Positions 52,010-62,939 of a DNA stretch of 64,000 bases are shown here, in pieces. This DNA comes from Lepas anatifera (Eukaryota > Arthropoda > Thecostraca > Lepadidae), in NCBI GenBank assembly GCA_034440635.1, contig JAOTON010001937.1, positions 1,116,001 through 1,180,000 on the forward strand, given 5' to 3'. The notes beneath the pieces are model-generated. The model worked only from the letters and a program-made list of their open reading frames with translations. It was not told the origin of the DNA and ran no database searches. Made by a program: the position numbers and the translations under genes. How positions within the stretch are numbered: the stretch's first letter is position 1; each line of letters starts with the position of its first letter.

Positions 52010-53160
52010 CCCTTATGAAGCTGATCAGGACCCCTGAGCTGATCTGGGGTCCTATGAGTCGACCTGGGGGCCCCAGAGCTGGTCAGGGACACCTGAATCG
52101 GCCTCTGATGCACTGTGAGCTAATCTAAGGTCCTTGGAGCTGGTTTGGCCGCCCGAACTGTTGTATGGTCCCTAAACTGAGCTGGAAGCCTGGAGCATGA
52201 CTGGGGCCCCTTGAGCTAGTCAAAGACCCTATATAAGCCGATCTGGGGGTCCCTGAGCTGAGCTGGGCCCCCAAAACTAATCTGGTGTCCCCTGTACTAA
52301 ACTGGGGGCCCTGAGGTAGTGTGAGGCTTACGGGAGCCAGGGCCCCTGAGCTGAGCTGGGGGCATGAGCTTGAAGTGGCCTCCTTGATTTGTTTTGAGAC
52401 GCTATATAAGCCGACCTGGAGCCCCTGAGCTGAGCCGGGCTCCTAAGCTGATCTGGTCATCTGAGTTAATCTGGGGCCCGCTGCGCTGAACTGGGGGGCC
52501 TCGAGATGGTCTAGGATCCCCTGAAATGCTTTAGAGTCGTTGAGCTGGAACCATTGAAGTATTCTGAAACCCTACAACAGCTGACTTGGGGTCCCGAAGT
52601 TGAGCTAGGCCCCCAAAAGTTAATTTGGGCCGTAAGCTAATCTGAGGCACCATGTGCTGAAATGGTCAATCCCTGAGCTCGTTTGGGGGCCCCTGCACAG
52701 TTATGGGACCCGCTGAGCTGAGCTGGGGGCCATGGGCTTGAGTGAGTCCCTTGAGCTCTTCTGAAGCTCTATATCAGCCGACTTGGGAGCCCCTGACCTG
52801 CGCCTGTCCCCCAAAGCTAATCTGGGGACCCCCGTGCTGAACTGGGGTCCCGAGACGGTCTAGCCCCCTCCCCTAAACTCTTCGAGGGTCACTGAGCTGA
52901 GCTGGTATCCGTGAGCTTGAATGGCCCCTTGAGCTTATCTGAGACCATAAATAAGCCTGGCTGGGGGTCCCTGAGGTGAGTCGTGCCCCTAAGCTAACCT
53001 GTCTCCCTGAGCTAGTATGAGGACCCCTGTTCGGAGCTTTTAGGGCCCTGTGCTTATGTGGGTCCCTTAATAAGCTAGAGCCATGAGCTGATCTGGGACC
53101 CCAGAGCTGACTGGTTTGGTTCCTGAGCCATCGTCTGGGCACTGGGGGCCTTTAAGTGGA
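52010..53160 (+). repeat. Degenerate tandem repeat rich in ctgagctgatctgggg
   Basis: More than 1.1 kb is made of variable units of roughly 30 bp with the core ccctgagctgatctgggg. Units differ from each other by many substitutions and indels, so this is an old array. No coding content. Confidence 0.85.
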
Positions 53161-53164
53161 ATAT

Positions 53165-53690
53165 CTCCGGCTGGCTTTTAAGTGGAATCCGGTCGTATTT
53201 TCATCACTCCCACTCGCCCTGATTCAAACAGCACCCCGCTCATCACTGCTGCCAGTGGCTCACCAGTGCTATCCCCGGCTTATCACTGCCATCCTGTTTC
53301 ACGCCGCCACCAGCTCATCACTATCGCTTCGGCTAATGAATACCGCCCCTGACTTATCACTTCCGCTCTAATTCGTGCCGCCCTGGGCTCATGACTGCCG
53401 CCCCCATCTCAGGGACGGCGGATTCCATTTTCGGGTGGCTTTGCAAAATTTTCAGGAGGGGGCGCCTTCCTCCCCAGGGTAGAAGGGCGCCTCCATCCAC
53501 AGGGGGTGCCGTTGGCTCTCAAGGGGGAGGGCGTCGACAGCATTTCCCTGCATTGAGTGAATAAATTAGGCCTATTTGCTCTGCATCGGACGGCTTTGAT
53601 GACAGGGGCACCATTCATATGTGACACTGTTTCTGTTTCGCACAGAGGGTCCTACCTCTTCAGGTAGGCGGTGTTAAGACCTGACCATAG
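53165..53690 (-). mobile_element. Element J, copy 1
   Basis: Reverse copy of part of 63000-64000. Shared parts include the gaagtgataagc and cggcacgaatcag tandem units and the block around atggaatccgctgtccctga (reverse here). It also shares the segment ctttgatgacagggg and caccattcatatgtg. Confidence 0.7.
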
Positions 53691-54005
53691 GTCACCGGTA
53701 AAATTATATTATTTTTGAAAATTTTTGAATTTAGTTGCCGCTAAATTCTTATTGGGTCTTTACGATTCCAATCATCTATAGTTTCATATAGTTATCATAG
53801 TCAGTCTCGAAGATATGGCTATTCGAAAAGTACGGTTTTTCGTTGGGTCCAAAAATTACCTGAGGCTATAACCCACAAACCACTGGACGGACGAAGCTAG
53901 AAATGGCACAGCGTTAATCTACGCCCTGGACAACCCCAGTGACAAATTTTCATCAAAATCTGAGATGTGGGGTGATATCGCTTGGTCGATTTGTCGTGGA
54001 ATGCC
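53675..54005 (+). repeat. Dispersed repeat H, copy 1
   Basis: Shares ataggtcaccggtaaaatta, tatagttatcatagtcagtc and ggcacagcgttaatctacgc with copy 2 (55360-56010). It preserves the site where copy 2 has gained a 133-bp insert, and has only a short attatatta where copy 2 has an AT microsatellite. Confidence 0.8.
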
Positions 54006-55359
54006 CCATCTGCATTTCTATTGTCCAAATGCAAAGCACCATACACAATTCGCTTTTCCATTGAGAGTTGCCTTCCAATTGATTATTTTTTTCTGGCATC
54101 AAGGGTATAAAGGGCAAATTCAGAGGGAGCAAAAGTTGGAGTGGTTACCCTCTGATCAAAACCCCGACGACACTACACTGCGTTTCGGCACTACATGGTG
54201 CAACAGAGGGGAGTATTTCATCCCCCACTCCCCGCCACCGTATCTCATTTCCTGGAAAAGTAAACAAAATTACGGACGGCGTCAGAAAGCTCTGACGAGA
54301 CAAAGAGAGATGATAAGGCTATTTCTTGTCAAGTCAATATTGTGTTCACAAGAGATAAAGAAAATTCCATAAGCTTCAATCAGAGCATTGTAGATTGTAC
54401 CCTACACATTGTATTGATCGGAGCAAGAGAAAATCCTCAGGCATCATTGCAGTCCTCTTATCGTGGGAAATCGAATTATATATAATATGACGATGCCAGG
54501 TCAAATGGAAAAATGATCTGATCTCAAGCTAGATCAGGATCACATGATGACCTGTTATAGTCAGGCTACATACCAATAGACCCCGTGACAAGATAAGCAA
54601 AATGAAAGCAAGATGGAAGAGCTATTTCCATGCAGTGCGAAGTTATTGTGAAAGTTATCACTGTATGCTCATGTGACCTCACATGACCTTTGAAAGATCA
54701 GATCCTAAAAAACTGAAATGAATGGTCTAGATGGTGGTAAGAATACATGGTATGATACTTTTCAATTTGGTCTATCGTATATATACAAAGAATCAACCCT
54801 TCATATTTTTCACTATATACTTATAATGGACTGAACAAAAAATTAAAACCATCTTAGGTCAACGACTTGACAATTTCTAGATAACAGAATTGTAGACGAC
54901 CCAAATGACCTCATCATATTACTATTGTTTGGAACTGATCATTTGCCAGATGTTCCTTTGGCGTCGCTTAAAACACGTGATTTTTGGGTTTTGAGGTTGG
55001 GTCGCTTGATCTAGAATAACCCTTTGACCTGACATGACCTGACCTAAAAATTTGGTTCGGGTGCGTGAAACCAATTGGGCATAAGGTACTATAGGCTATG
55101 CTGATCTGCGTTTCTTCGTTTTTGCGTTATTGGGGAAAACCTGCTCAGGTGAAAATTTCGTCCCCAGTGCGCTGCATGTTAAAACATACGAAAGCCTAGC
55201 GATAGAGTTATTCGTTGAGTTATTGTATTCTTTGAAGGTCATCTCTGAAAATTGTGTTCCAATAAAGTGCCCATTAAGGGCTGCTTATACGGATATCATA
55301 CAATGCTTGGGCACATTTCGCTTGCATCGCTAATCTAAAAATCTTATATTTCAACTTTA
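54006..55359. other. Unassigned, with scattered AGGTCA half-sites
   Basis: Half-site-rich stretches at 54490-54560 and 54990-55060 suggest worn relatives of families E to G. A 135-codon + frame at 53965-54372 has no recognised motif. Confidence 0.4.
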
Positions 55360-55488
55360 AGAAAACAACCTGTTTTAAATTTTTACAACGGAATTCCAGC
55401 ACCCCAAATTTAATTTTCCAAGGATAAAATATTTCACTTTTTAGTGCCATCATTATCAAATCACGTGACCTGAACCTAGGTCACCGGT

Positions 55489-55492
<4 letters not shown>

Positions 55493-55580
<88 letters not shown>
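55493..55580. repeat. (AT)n microsatellite
   Basis: About 44 AT units lie inside repeat H copy 2, at the place where copy 1 reads only attatattattttt. Confidence 0.97.
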
Positions 55581-55584
<4 letters not shown>

Positions 55585-55730
55585 TTGAAATTACATGCCA
55601 CAAAGTTTTTATTTAGGTCTTCACGATTCCAAGCATCTATAATTTTATATAGTTATCATAGTTAGTCTGGAAGATATGGCTATTCGAAAAGTAAGGTTTT
55701 TCGTTGGGTCCAAAGATTGTCTGAGGTCAT

Positions 55731-55863
55731 GTTATGTCCCGACGATCCACACAACAGGCTATCCCGGTCAATAGTGTATTGGACCGATAGTGCGCTCGGG
55801 GTTAGGGCACACGAGGTTAGGTACTCTCTCTGACATATGGTACAGTCTTTGCTTACACATAAC
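55731..55863. mobile_element. 133-bp mini-element with short inverted ends
   Basis: The ends gttatgt and acataac are inverted repeats. Flanks aggtcat (55724-55730) and aggccat (55864-55870) suggest a 7-bp target duplication. Repeat H copy 1 reads straight through this site (near 53866), which supports an insertion. Confidence 0.65.
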
Positions 55864-56689
55864 AGGCCATAACTAAAAAAACCTCGACGGACGAAGCTAA
55901 AAGTGGCACAGCGTTAATCTACGCCCTGGACAACCCCTGTGACTAATTGTCATCAAAATCTGAGATGTAGAGTGTTACCGCTTGGTCGATTTGTCGTGGA
56001 ATACCCCAGGTAAGTCATCTGGAAGAAGGAGACCTGTGCTTGCACTGCACTGGCGGGTCGACCAAAAGTGAAACAAAACTGCACATATAGGCTGCAGGGA
56101 GCAGTCATTACAAGGTTGAGTTATTGCAAAACAAGGAAATAAAAAAGTTGGAAACTATATAATCCAAAATATTTAAAATGTTTTCGGGAATTTCAAAACT
56201 CTGCGGCCGGGGAGGCCCCCTCCCCGGGGGGGCCTGGGTTCGTGCACGCCCTGGGTTCGTGCTCTTCACCCATACAAGTTTCAAATCTCTGACAGGTACC
56301 AGTCCTAAGAACAGACAACAACACCAACTACTACTATGGACCCCTACTATGGACAACAGAGAACAAAAACAATCGGAATAGAAGCCGTTTACTTGCTTCG
56401 TCCCGTCACCGGCTTCGGACAGACAGCAGACCAGACCGGCAAACTGTGTGATCAGAACCCGGTTCCGTTCGTCATCGGCTTCTAGCACCAACAAGAAAGA
56501 CCGGAAAAACTGTCTGAACAGAAGCTGTTTACTCCGCGTCATCATAGGCTTCTCACCGTGATCTGACCGGTGAAGCGGTCAGAATAGAACCACTCTGGGA
56601 AATAGAATCTCCCTGCGCTCAGGGGTCCCGCCACGGGCTTGAGAGTGAGGGACGGCCAAATTTTTCGGTCCCCTCTTCATAAGCGGATC

Positions 56690-56960
56690 CAGGATTGCCG
56701 ATCGGGGGCAACTTCCGGGGGCGCTATCCAGCCGGGGCGCTATCCAGCCTGGGGGCGCCGCTTTTGACCGGCAAACCTATCAGATGGGCGCAAAATTCTA
56801 TCGATGGGCGCCGATTTTCGCATCCTGGGGGGAGGGAGGGATGCGACATTTCAGGGGGGCGCCATCGACCTTTCAGGGGGTGCCGTGACCATTTCAGGGG
56901 GCGCCGAGAGGGTCGATAGGGGGACACGTGCCCCCTTGCCCCCTGGATCCGCCTATGCCC
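56690..56960. repeat. GC-rich repeat ending in ggatccgcctatg
   Basis: Repeated gggggcgcc, atttcagggggcgcc and gatgggcgcc blocks, closed by cccctggatccgcctatgcc. Such ends are common on non-autonomous DNA transposons in invertebrates. Limits are approximate. Confidence 0.5.
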
Positions 56961-57263
56961 CTATTCAACTTTGGGCCCTGTGGTAAGAAATGGGCCCCCT
57001 ACACAAAACAGGAATGCTTCTTAAATGGATCAGCACTGGATGGCTTTTCTGAATGTACCACATATTGTTCTATGGTGTCCTAGCCAAATAGGGAATCCCA
57101 GCCAGGGGTGTAATTTTCCCAAAATCTTTGGGAGTGGTTAGCCGTTGGGGGGCGTCACCCCATAGGGGTGGCGGTGTTGCGGGGCAGCACCCTTTCATTG
57201 CACAAAATAAGTTATTCATCGCCTTTTTGCGCCTTTTATAGCTCAGGGGACATTTTATTTTAA

Positions 57264-59388
57264 CCCTCGCCCCACGGGGGCATCGATGGCCCCCAAGGAT
57301 TTCCGGGATAGCAGAAAAACGATGAGACGCTGCACCGCGGTTGAGGGCTCTATCTCTTACCCCATCATTTTCCCACCATCCCTGAAAAAACTTTTTACCC
57401 CTGGTTACCCAAGGTCAGGTCACCAGGCGAGGTCAACCAAGGTCACCTCACTTCAATTTTTGAGCTCTGTAAGAGCTACATTTCTGAGTCGATCGATTTG
57501 AAACTACCTACACTTCATGACCCCTCCAAGGTCTACAAGGTGTATATCCGGGATTTTTCGATTTCGTGACCTGAGGTCAGGTCACGAGGTGACCTCTCCC
57601 ATTGAAAAGCATTGGGAAAAGCTGTCTTATGATCTAAAAGTCACAAAACGATTGAAAATGCTCGGCTTGCTCAGAAAAGCGTTCTTGGACACCCTTTCAC
57701 AGATCCCAGGGGCCATATTTGCCTTTTGACCCCTCCGAGATCAAACAAGGTCACCAGGGGTCAAAAACAGTATTTTGACAATAACTTTTGACCCAATTAA
57801 GCTAGAGCGCTGAATCAAACACCATCGTGCCTGTGCTTTCATTTGATATACGGCAAGGTTACTTTCTGACCTTCCATAACCTCAGGTCATATAACGTCAC
57901 GAGGTGACCTATAGAGGTTAAGCCACTGGCGGGAGGTCATCACGTTCCACAAAGCGGAAGAAGGTCTGGCATTTTCGTATTAAATGTACTTTACCAGATT
58001 TCAATTGCTCTAATGGGATAAGAGTTATGTCCAGTTTGCTTAACCTTCGCCCGGGTGGGGGTCTTTTAGACCCCCCTCGGGTTTTTCCAAAGTGACCAAA
58101 AATGGCGGCGCGCAGGCTGTCAAACTTGGTCTAGCTGTTCCTTCATCATTTTTACATCTTTCCTGAAAATTTTGGCTCAAGGTCATATCAGGTCAGGTCA
58201 CCAGGTCAGGTGAAGTGACCTCACCTCAAAAATACTTAGGACGGCATAACTAAAAGAAGGGTTAATCGATCAAGTTGAAACTCATACCACATCTTGGGCC
58301 CACCAGGAGCTACAAAATTTGTTCCGGGATTTTTGATATTGGTGACCTAAGGTCATGTGCAGAGCATGACCTCCCATTGACAATGCATGAGGAAAATCAC
58401 GAAATGAGCTTTTCTCAGTAAGTATGGATGGAATCAACTTCAAACATCGGTTGCGACTTGCTCTTAGCCCATTTCTGAAGCTGATACCAAAATTTTTGAC
58501 TTGTGACCTTTAAAAGGTCACCTTAGGTCAAATAAGCATTTTTGGTGTTTTTCTCTATAAATTTTGAATAAACTAAGATAGAGCTTTTATTTTGTCACCA
58601 AAGTGTTTGTATAGTCACTGGAAGTCAAATGATATACATCATGACTATACCAGGTCAGTTGGGTCAGACCGTTGACCTGGGTCAGGTCAAATTCTTAAAT
58701 TTGACCTGGCATAGCAATATCATATATCATTCGATTTGTATTGACGAGAGGATTGCAATGGTGCATAAACTATGGCTGTATCTTGTTTGGTTTGGAAGCT
58801 ATTAGCGAAAAGTAAACGCCCTTATGCATGGGTGGCTATGGACATTTCCAAGAATATGCCCAATATTTAGTGACCTGTAGCTCCCTAGGCTTTGACCTGA
58901 CACGAAAATGAATGCCACTGTAATGAAAGCACATCTCAAGAGCTTTGAATGGTGTTAGAAAAATGTTTCTAGCTATCATAGTTTCTGAGATATAGGAGGT
59001 TTTCTTAGTACACCTCATATTAGCGATTTTGACCTATTTTGACCTCTGGTGACCTTGATATTGACCTGACAAGAAAAATGACCGAAGTATTTTCGATATC
59101 ATTTTCGAAGAGCTTTGATTGCCGTTTTGCGTTTTTCTAGCTCTCTTAGTTTTTGAGATCGGGGGTCTTTTTACCCCCACCAGGGCGAAGGTGGCTCGTA
59201 CCCGCCACCGGGGCAAGGGTTAAGCATTGCATATTTGAGTGAAAATAGCCGATCTTGACCTATCTTGACCTCTGGAGGTCAAACCATTGACCTGAGCGCT
59301 TAAACATGCGAATAAATTTCTTACTAAATTCACGCGAGCTTTCTAATGCACTTAGCAGATTTGCGCTAACCCCCATATTTAGATAGAT
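57264..59388 (+). mobile_element. AGGTCA-rich TTAA element, family G, copy 2, with nested F
   Basis: Begins ccctcgccccacgggggc after TTAA (57260-57263). It is the reverse of 45148-46121 and is interrupted at its internal TTAA by the family F element at 58044-59219. It resumes as gcattgcatatttgag (59224 on) and breaks off near 59388 before reaching its right terminus. Confidence 0.8.
58044..59219 (+). mobile_element. AGGTCA-rich TTAA element, family F, complete copy 1
   Basis: The left end ccttcgcccgggtgggggtc and the right end accggggcaaggg form an imperfect inverted pair. TTAA flanks both sides (58040-58043 and 59220-59223). The site in G copy 1 (45363-45366) is empty, confirming the insertion. 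The length is 1176 bp. It has half-sites throughout and no long frame. Confidence 0.88.
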
Positions 59389-59801
59389 TTTGTATATTAG
59401 CACCGTTGTGTTTGTATGATCACTGCAAGTCAAAGGATATGCATCATTACTATACCAGGTCAAGTTGGATCAAACCGTTGACCTGAGTCAGGCCAATTTT
59501 GCCTCTGCAATGAAAGAGAAGCTCAAGAGCTTTCGAATTATGCAAAAAAATTCTAGCTATCTTAGTTTCTAAGATAATGGCGATTTTCTTAGTACACCTC
59601 ATCTTGGCAATTTTCATATTTTAACCTCTGGTAGAGGGGGATGATAATATGCCAAAGTCTGAATGTCGAATGAATCACTTGGGAAAGCATTTAGTGGACA
59701 GTTTTAGGTCACTTGACACTTTGGACCGATGTATGCCTTCCAAAGAACCCCTACCAAGCAAGAATTACAGAAACACTGTTATAATATTTTACCGCCTGGT
59801 G

Positions 59802-59979
59802 TGGGGGCGCGGTAGTGGAGTGGCCAGCGCAGCTGGCTTCCATTCAGCCGAGCCGGGTTCAAGGCCCGGCGGCTTCCCTGAACAAGGAGCAAACTGGCTC
59901 CCGAGAAACTCCTCCAACGGGAAAAGAGTTGGCGACGCAATATGACCCTGGCAGCTGGTGCATCGATAAGCCACAAATA
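59802..59979 (+). mobile_element. tRNA-derived SINE, 178 bp, complete
   Basis: The head has an A-box-like ggtagtggagtggccagcgc and a B box, gggttcaaggccc, spaced as in a tRNA with a long variable arm. The body carries agagttggcgacgcaatatg and ctggcagctggtgcatcg. A 13-bp direct repeat, ttaccgcctggtg, flanks it (59789-59801 and 59980-59992). The opposite arm of the foldback element shows the unfilled site (reverse, near 62430-62445). Confidence 0.88.
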
Positions 59980-61056
59980 TTACCGCCTGGTGCGGGTTTC
60001 TCCTGTGTTTTCGCAAATAAATTCAACTGTATTTAAATAAGAGGCGCATGGCTTTTCACACTCTTAAAAAAACAATTTCACGGCTTCTGGCCAAAACTTA
60101 AAATCAGGTCAGGTGAGGTCATTGAGTTATGACGTCATTTAAAAACCCATGTAAGGCCATTTTCTTCTGCTACAAGGAGGGTTACGAAACCAAAATTTAT
60201 CTCGGTTTCTATTCGAGCTACGCCAATTTTCTATCCATCATTGGAAAGCTCTTTAAAATATAAATAGGAGTCTTGTCATTTTTAGGCCAGGTCAACAGAA
60301 AGGTCACTAGAGGTCATCAAAGGTCACACTCCTCGAGTTTTTATTGTTCATCTTATGAGTATGACAGAAGAAAATCATACATTTTCTTATAATAGTGAGG
60401 ATCATGGTCATGATTTGAACTATATGAAAGAAGACATTGCAAGGTCGTTATTTGACCTTGACCCTATCATCATGTATCATCATGTATTACTCACACTTCC
60501 ACACAAATTAGGTTTCTTTTAAAGTGTTGTCGCAATAGGTATGAAGTGATTATAAACTATGGAAGGAGATGGTAAGGATGAGGAAAGGGGAGGATAAAGA
60601 TGATGGGATTCTATCTGGAGGGGTCGCTACAGCCACAGGCGCATGCGCTCACAGCCTAGGTCAGCGTCAGGTCAAGATTAAAATGTGGTCTTACAAGGTC
60701 ATGTCACGTATCGTTCGAATCCCTGGACCAAGACGAACCTATTGGTGCTGTGGGCTTTGTCCTTGATTTAATTATCCATAAGTCATATGAGATGGTCTAC
60801 ACGTGTTACTGTTTAATTTGACCCATCCTGACCCACTATAATGTCATGGTTTTATGGAGTTGTTTCAAACTAGACTCCAAGAATAGGGAAGACAATTACT
60901 TGTGAATTTAGTAATTTTTCTCGATTCACTTGGAACCGTATTCAGTTTTTTTTGGGTGCTCAGCCTTTTTTAATCTATTTATTTTGCCGGAAGAAAGTGC
61001 CTTCGCCAGAATGACTGAAACACACTTTTCTCAGCATGTTATGTTATTTTTCAACG

Positions 61057-61532
61057 TTAACTCAGTTGTTGCTGTAGTCGCCCTCTGCCGTGAAGCTCCG
61101 GAGAATGGACCCGAACAGGCTGTAGTCGACAGCCGAGGTCTCGGCCTTTTTGCCCAGGAAGGTTATCAGTGACTCGGCAAACCCCCTGGAAGTCTTTTCT
61201 GGCCTCCTGTGGTTTGGAAGAGTGATCTGGATGCTGAAAAGTTAGTCGACACTGGGCAGAGTGTTGGAGCTCTCCCTCGCGAACTGTAGCTCCTTCTTCA
61301 TCCTTCTTTGCTTCTCCTTCTCCTCCAGGTCCGGCCTGTCTACGTACTCCTTCACCTGCTTGCGTCCGTGAAGGGTCCACCACCCGCTTCAGTATGTCCA
61401 GCATGCCCAGCCTCTTCATCTCTTTTATCTGGGCGACCAGCTGCCGCTCCTCGGTACCCATGGCGGGCTCCTCTTTGGTCTGCTTCTGCCACTCCAGCTT
61501 CACTTGTTTCTTTCTCTGCATCTAGTCCTTAA
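61057..61532 (-). pseudogene. Coiled-coil protein fragment inside the foldback element
   Basis: Read on the - strand from 61521: MQRKKQVKLEWQKQTKEEPA, then EERQLVAQIKEMKRLGMLDI and LKRVVDP. A one-base shift then continues as KQVKEYVDRPDLEEKEKQRR and MKKELQFARESSNTLPSV, followed by a stop. Beyond it, the same frame resumes with FAESLITFLGKKAETSAVDY and LFGSILRSF. The charged, helical composition and continuity across the shift indicate a formerly real protein. I do not recognise the family. It occupies the unpaired centre of the foldback element, so it may be a captured host gene piece or a remnant of the element's own gene. Confidence 0.55.
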
Positions 61533-62939
61533 AAGTCCTAAACTCGGAGACAATACTTTTATGTTGTCGGAGGCGAGAGGAAGACTGAGTCGGGACCAAC
61601 TATGTATTCTAATTTTATCCTAGTTATATACTCTCGCTCAAACCGACGAAACGGATTCTTGGCACACACACATACATTCGTGACACACACTCTAATTTTA
61701 GAACTGGAACTTAACACTCTACAACATTACCTTCCCGTAGCTCCCCTGCTCTTGCAAAGATCATTGAGTGGCCAACTTCCGTCAGAGCCTGCAGCTTCCT
61801 GAGACTCCAATGCACTGTCCCGCACTGTCACTCCATCGCTAGGTTGTCCAGGTATTAACCTTTCGCTCCATCGCCAGCATCAATAGGTTCGTCTTGGTCT
61901 AAGGATTCGAACGATGCGCGGCATGACCCTGTAGGGCCACATTGTAATGCTGACCTGACGCTGACCTAGGGTCAAGATAAAAAATGGCCTTTCAAAGTCT
62001 TGTCCCCAATAATTCAAATCATGACCATAATCCTAACTATTATAAAAAAATTCATGATTTTCTTCTGTCATACTCAGAAGATGAATAGTAAAAACTAGAA
62101 GTGTGACCTTTGATGACCTCTAGTGACCTTTGTAATTAACTATATTTCAGATTTTAAAGAGCTTTCCAATGATGGCTAGAAAACTGGCATAGCTCGAATA
62201 GAAACTGAGATACACCCTTGTTTCGTCACCCCCCTTGTAGCAGAAGAAAATTTCCTTACATGGGTTTTCGAATGACATCATAACTCAATGACCTGACCTG
62301 ACCTGATGCCAAATTTTGTCCAGAAGCCTTAACACTGATCATTCTAGGAGTGTGAAAAGCGACGCTCATCTTATAAAGTACGTTTGAATTGTTTTGCGAA
62401 AAACAGAGGAGAAACCCAGTCGGGCTCACCAGGCGGTGAAGGATTATGCTGCAAAAACAGTGTTTTTTTGTACTTCCTGCATGGTAGGGTTTTTTGGGAG
62501 GAATTTGTCGGTCCAAAATACCAAGTGACTTAAACGTGAGCACTGAATGCTTTCCAAAGTGCTTTGTTCAAAATTCCATCTTTGGCATATTATCATCCCC
62601 CTCTACCTCTGGTGACTTTGATATTGATCTGACGAGAAAAATGACTGAATTTTCTTCGATATCATTCTTTGAAGAGCTTTCGATTACGGTTTTGAGTTTT
62701 TTTTCTAACTCTTAGTTTCTTATGTAGTGTGGGTCTTTTTTACTCCCCCCACCAGGGCAAAGGTAGCTCGTACCCCCAACCGGGGCAAAGGTTAATCACT
62801 ACGTGGAAAGAGATCAAAAACACCGATAAGCTCCAAACAACGCGTGTATTGTTCTAGAAATATTAACAAATATCGCAACTCCAGTGTACCCGTGTATGTC
62901 CGTTATTTTTGCCTAAACGTCCTTTATTTTTAACCTAAC

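Larger units (their letters stand above)
55360..56010 (+). repeat. Dispersed repeat H, copy 2
   Basis: The longest H copy. It contains an AT microsatellite (55493-55580) and a 133-bp insert (55731-55863) that copy 1 lacks. Confidence 0.8.
59632..62605. mobile_element. 3-kb foldback element with arms of about 700 bp
   Basis: The left end tagagggggatgataatatg and the right end catattatcatccccctcta are exact inverted repeats. Similarity continues inward for about 700 bp on each side (to about 60770 and from about 61880) once the SINE in the left arm is removed. Flanks cctctgg (59625-59631 and 62606-62612) form a 7-bp target duplication inside a family F element. The arms carry AGGTCA motifs (aggtcaggtgaggtcattga). 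The unpaired centre of about 1.1 kb holds a decayed protein-coding segment on the - strand. No transposase was recognised. Confidence 0.85.
59389..62791 (+). mobile_element. Family F, copy 2, split by the foldback element
   Basis: Two pieces, 59389-59631 and 62606-62791, match consecutive parts of F copy 1 (for example the cctctggtgactttgatatt segment). The right end caaccggggcaaagg precedes TTAA at 62792-62795. The left end is missing. Between the pieces lies the foldback element. Confidence 0.75.
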
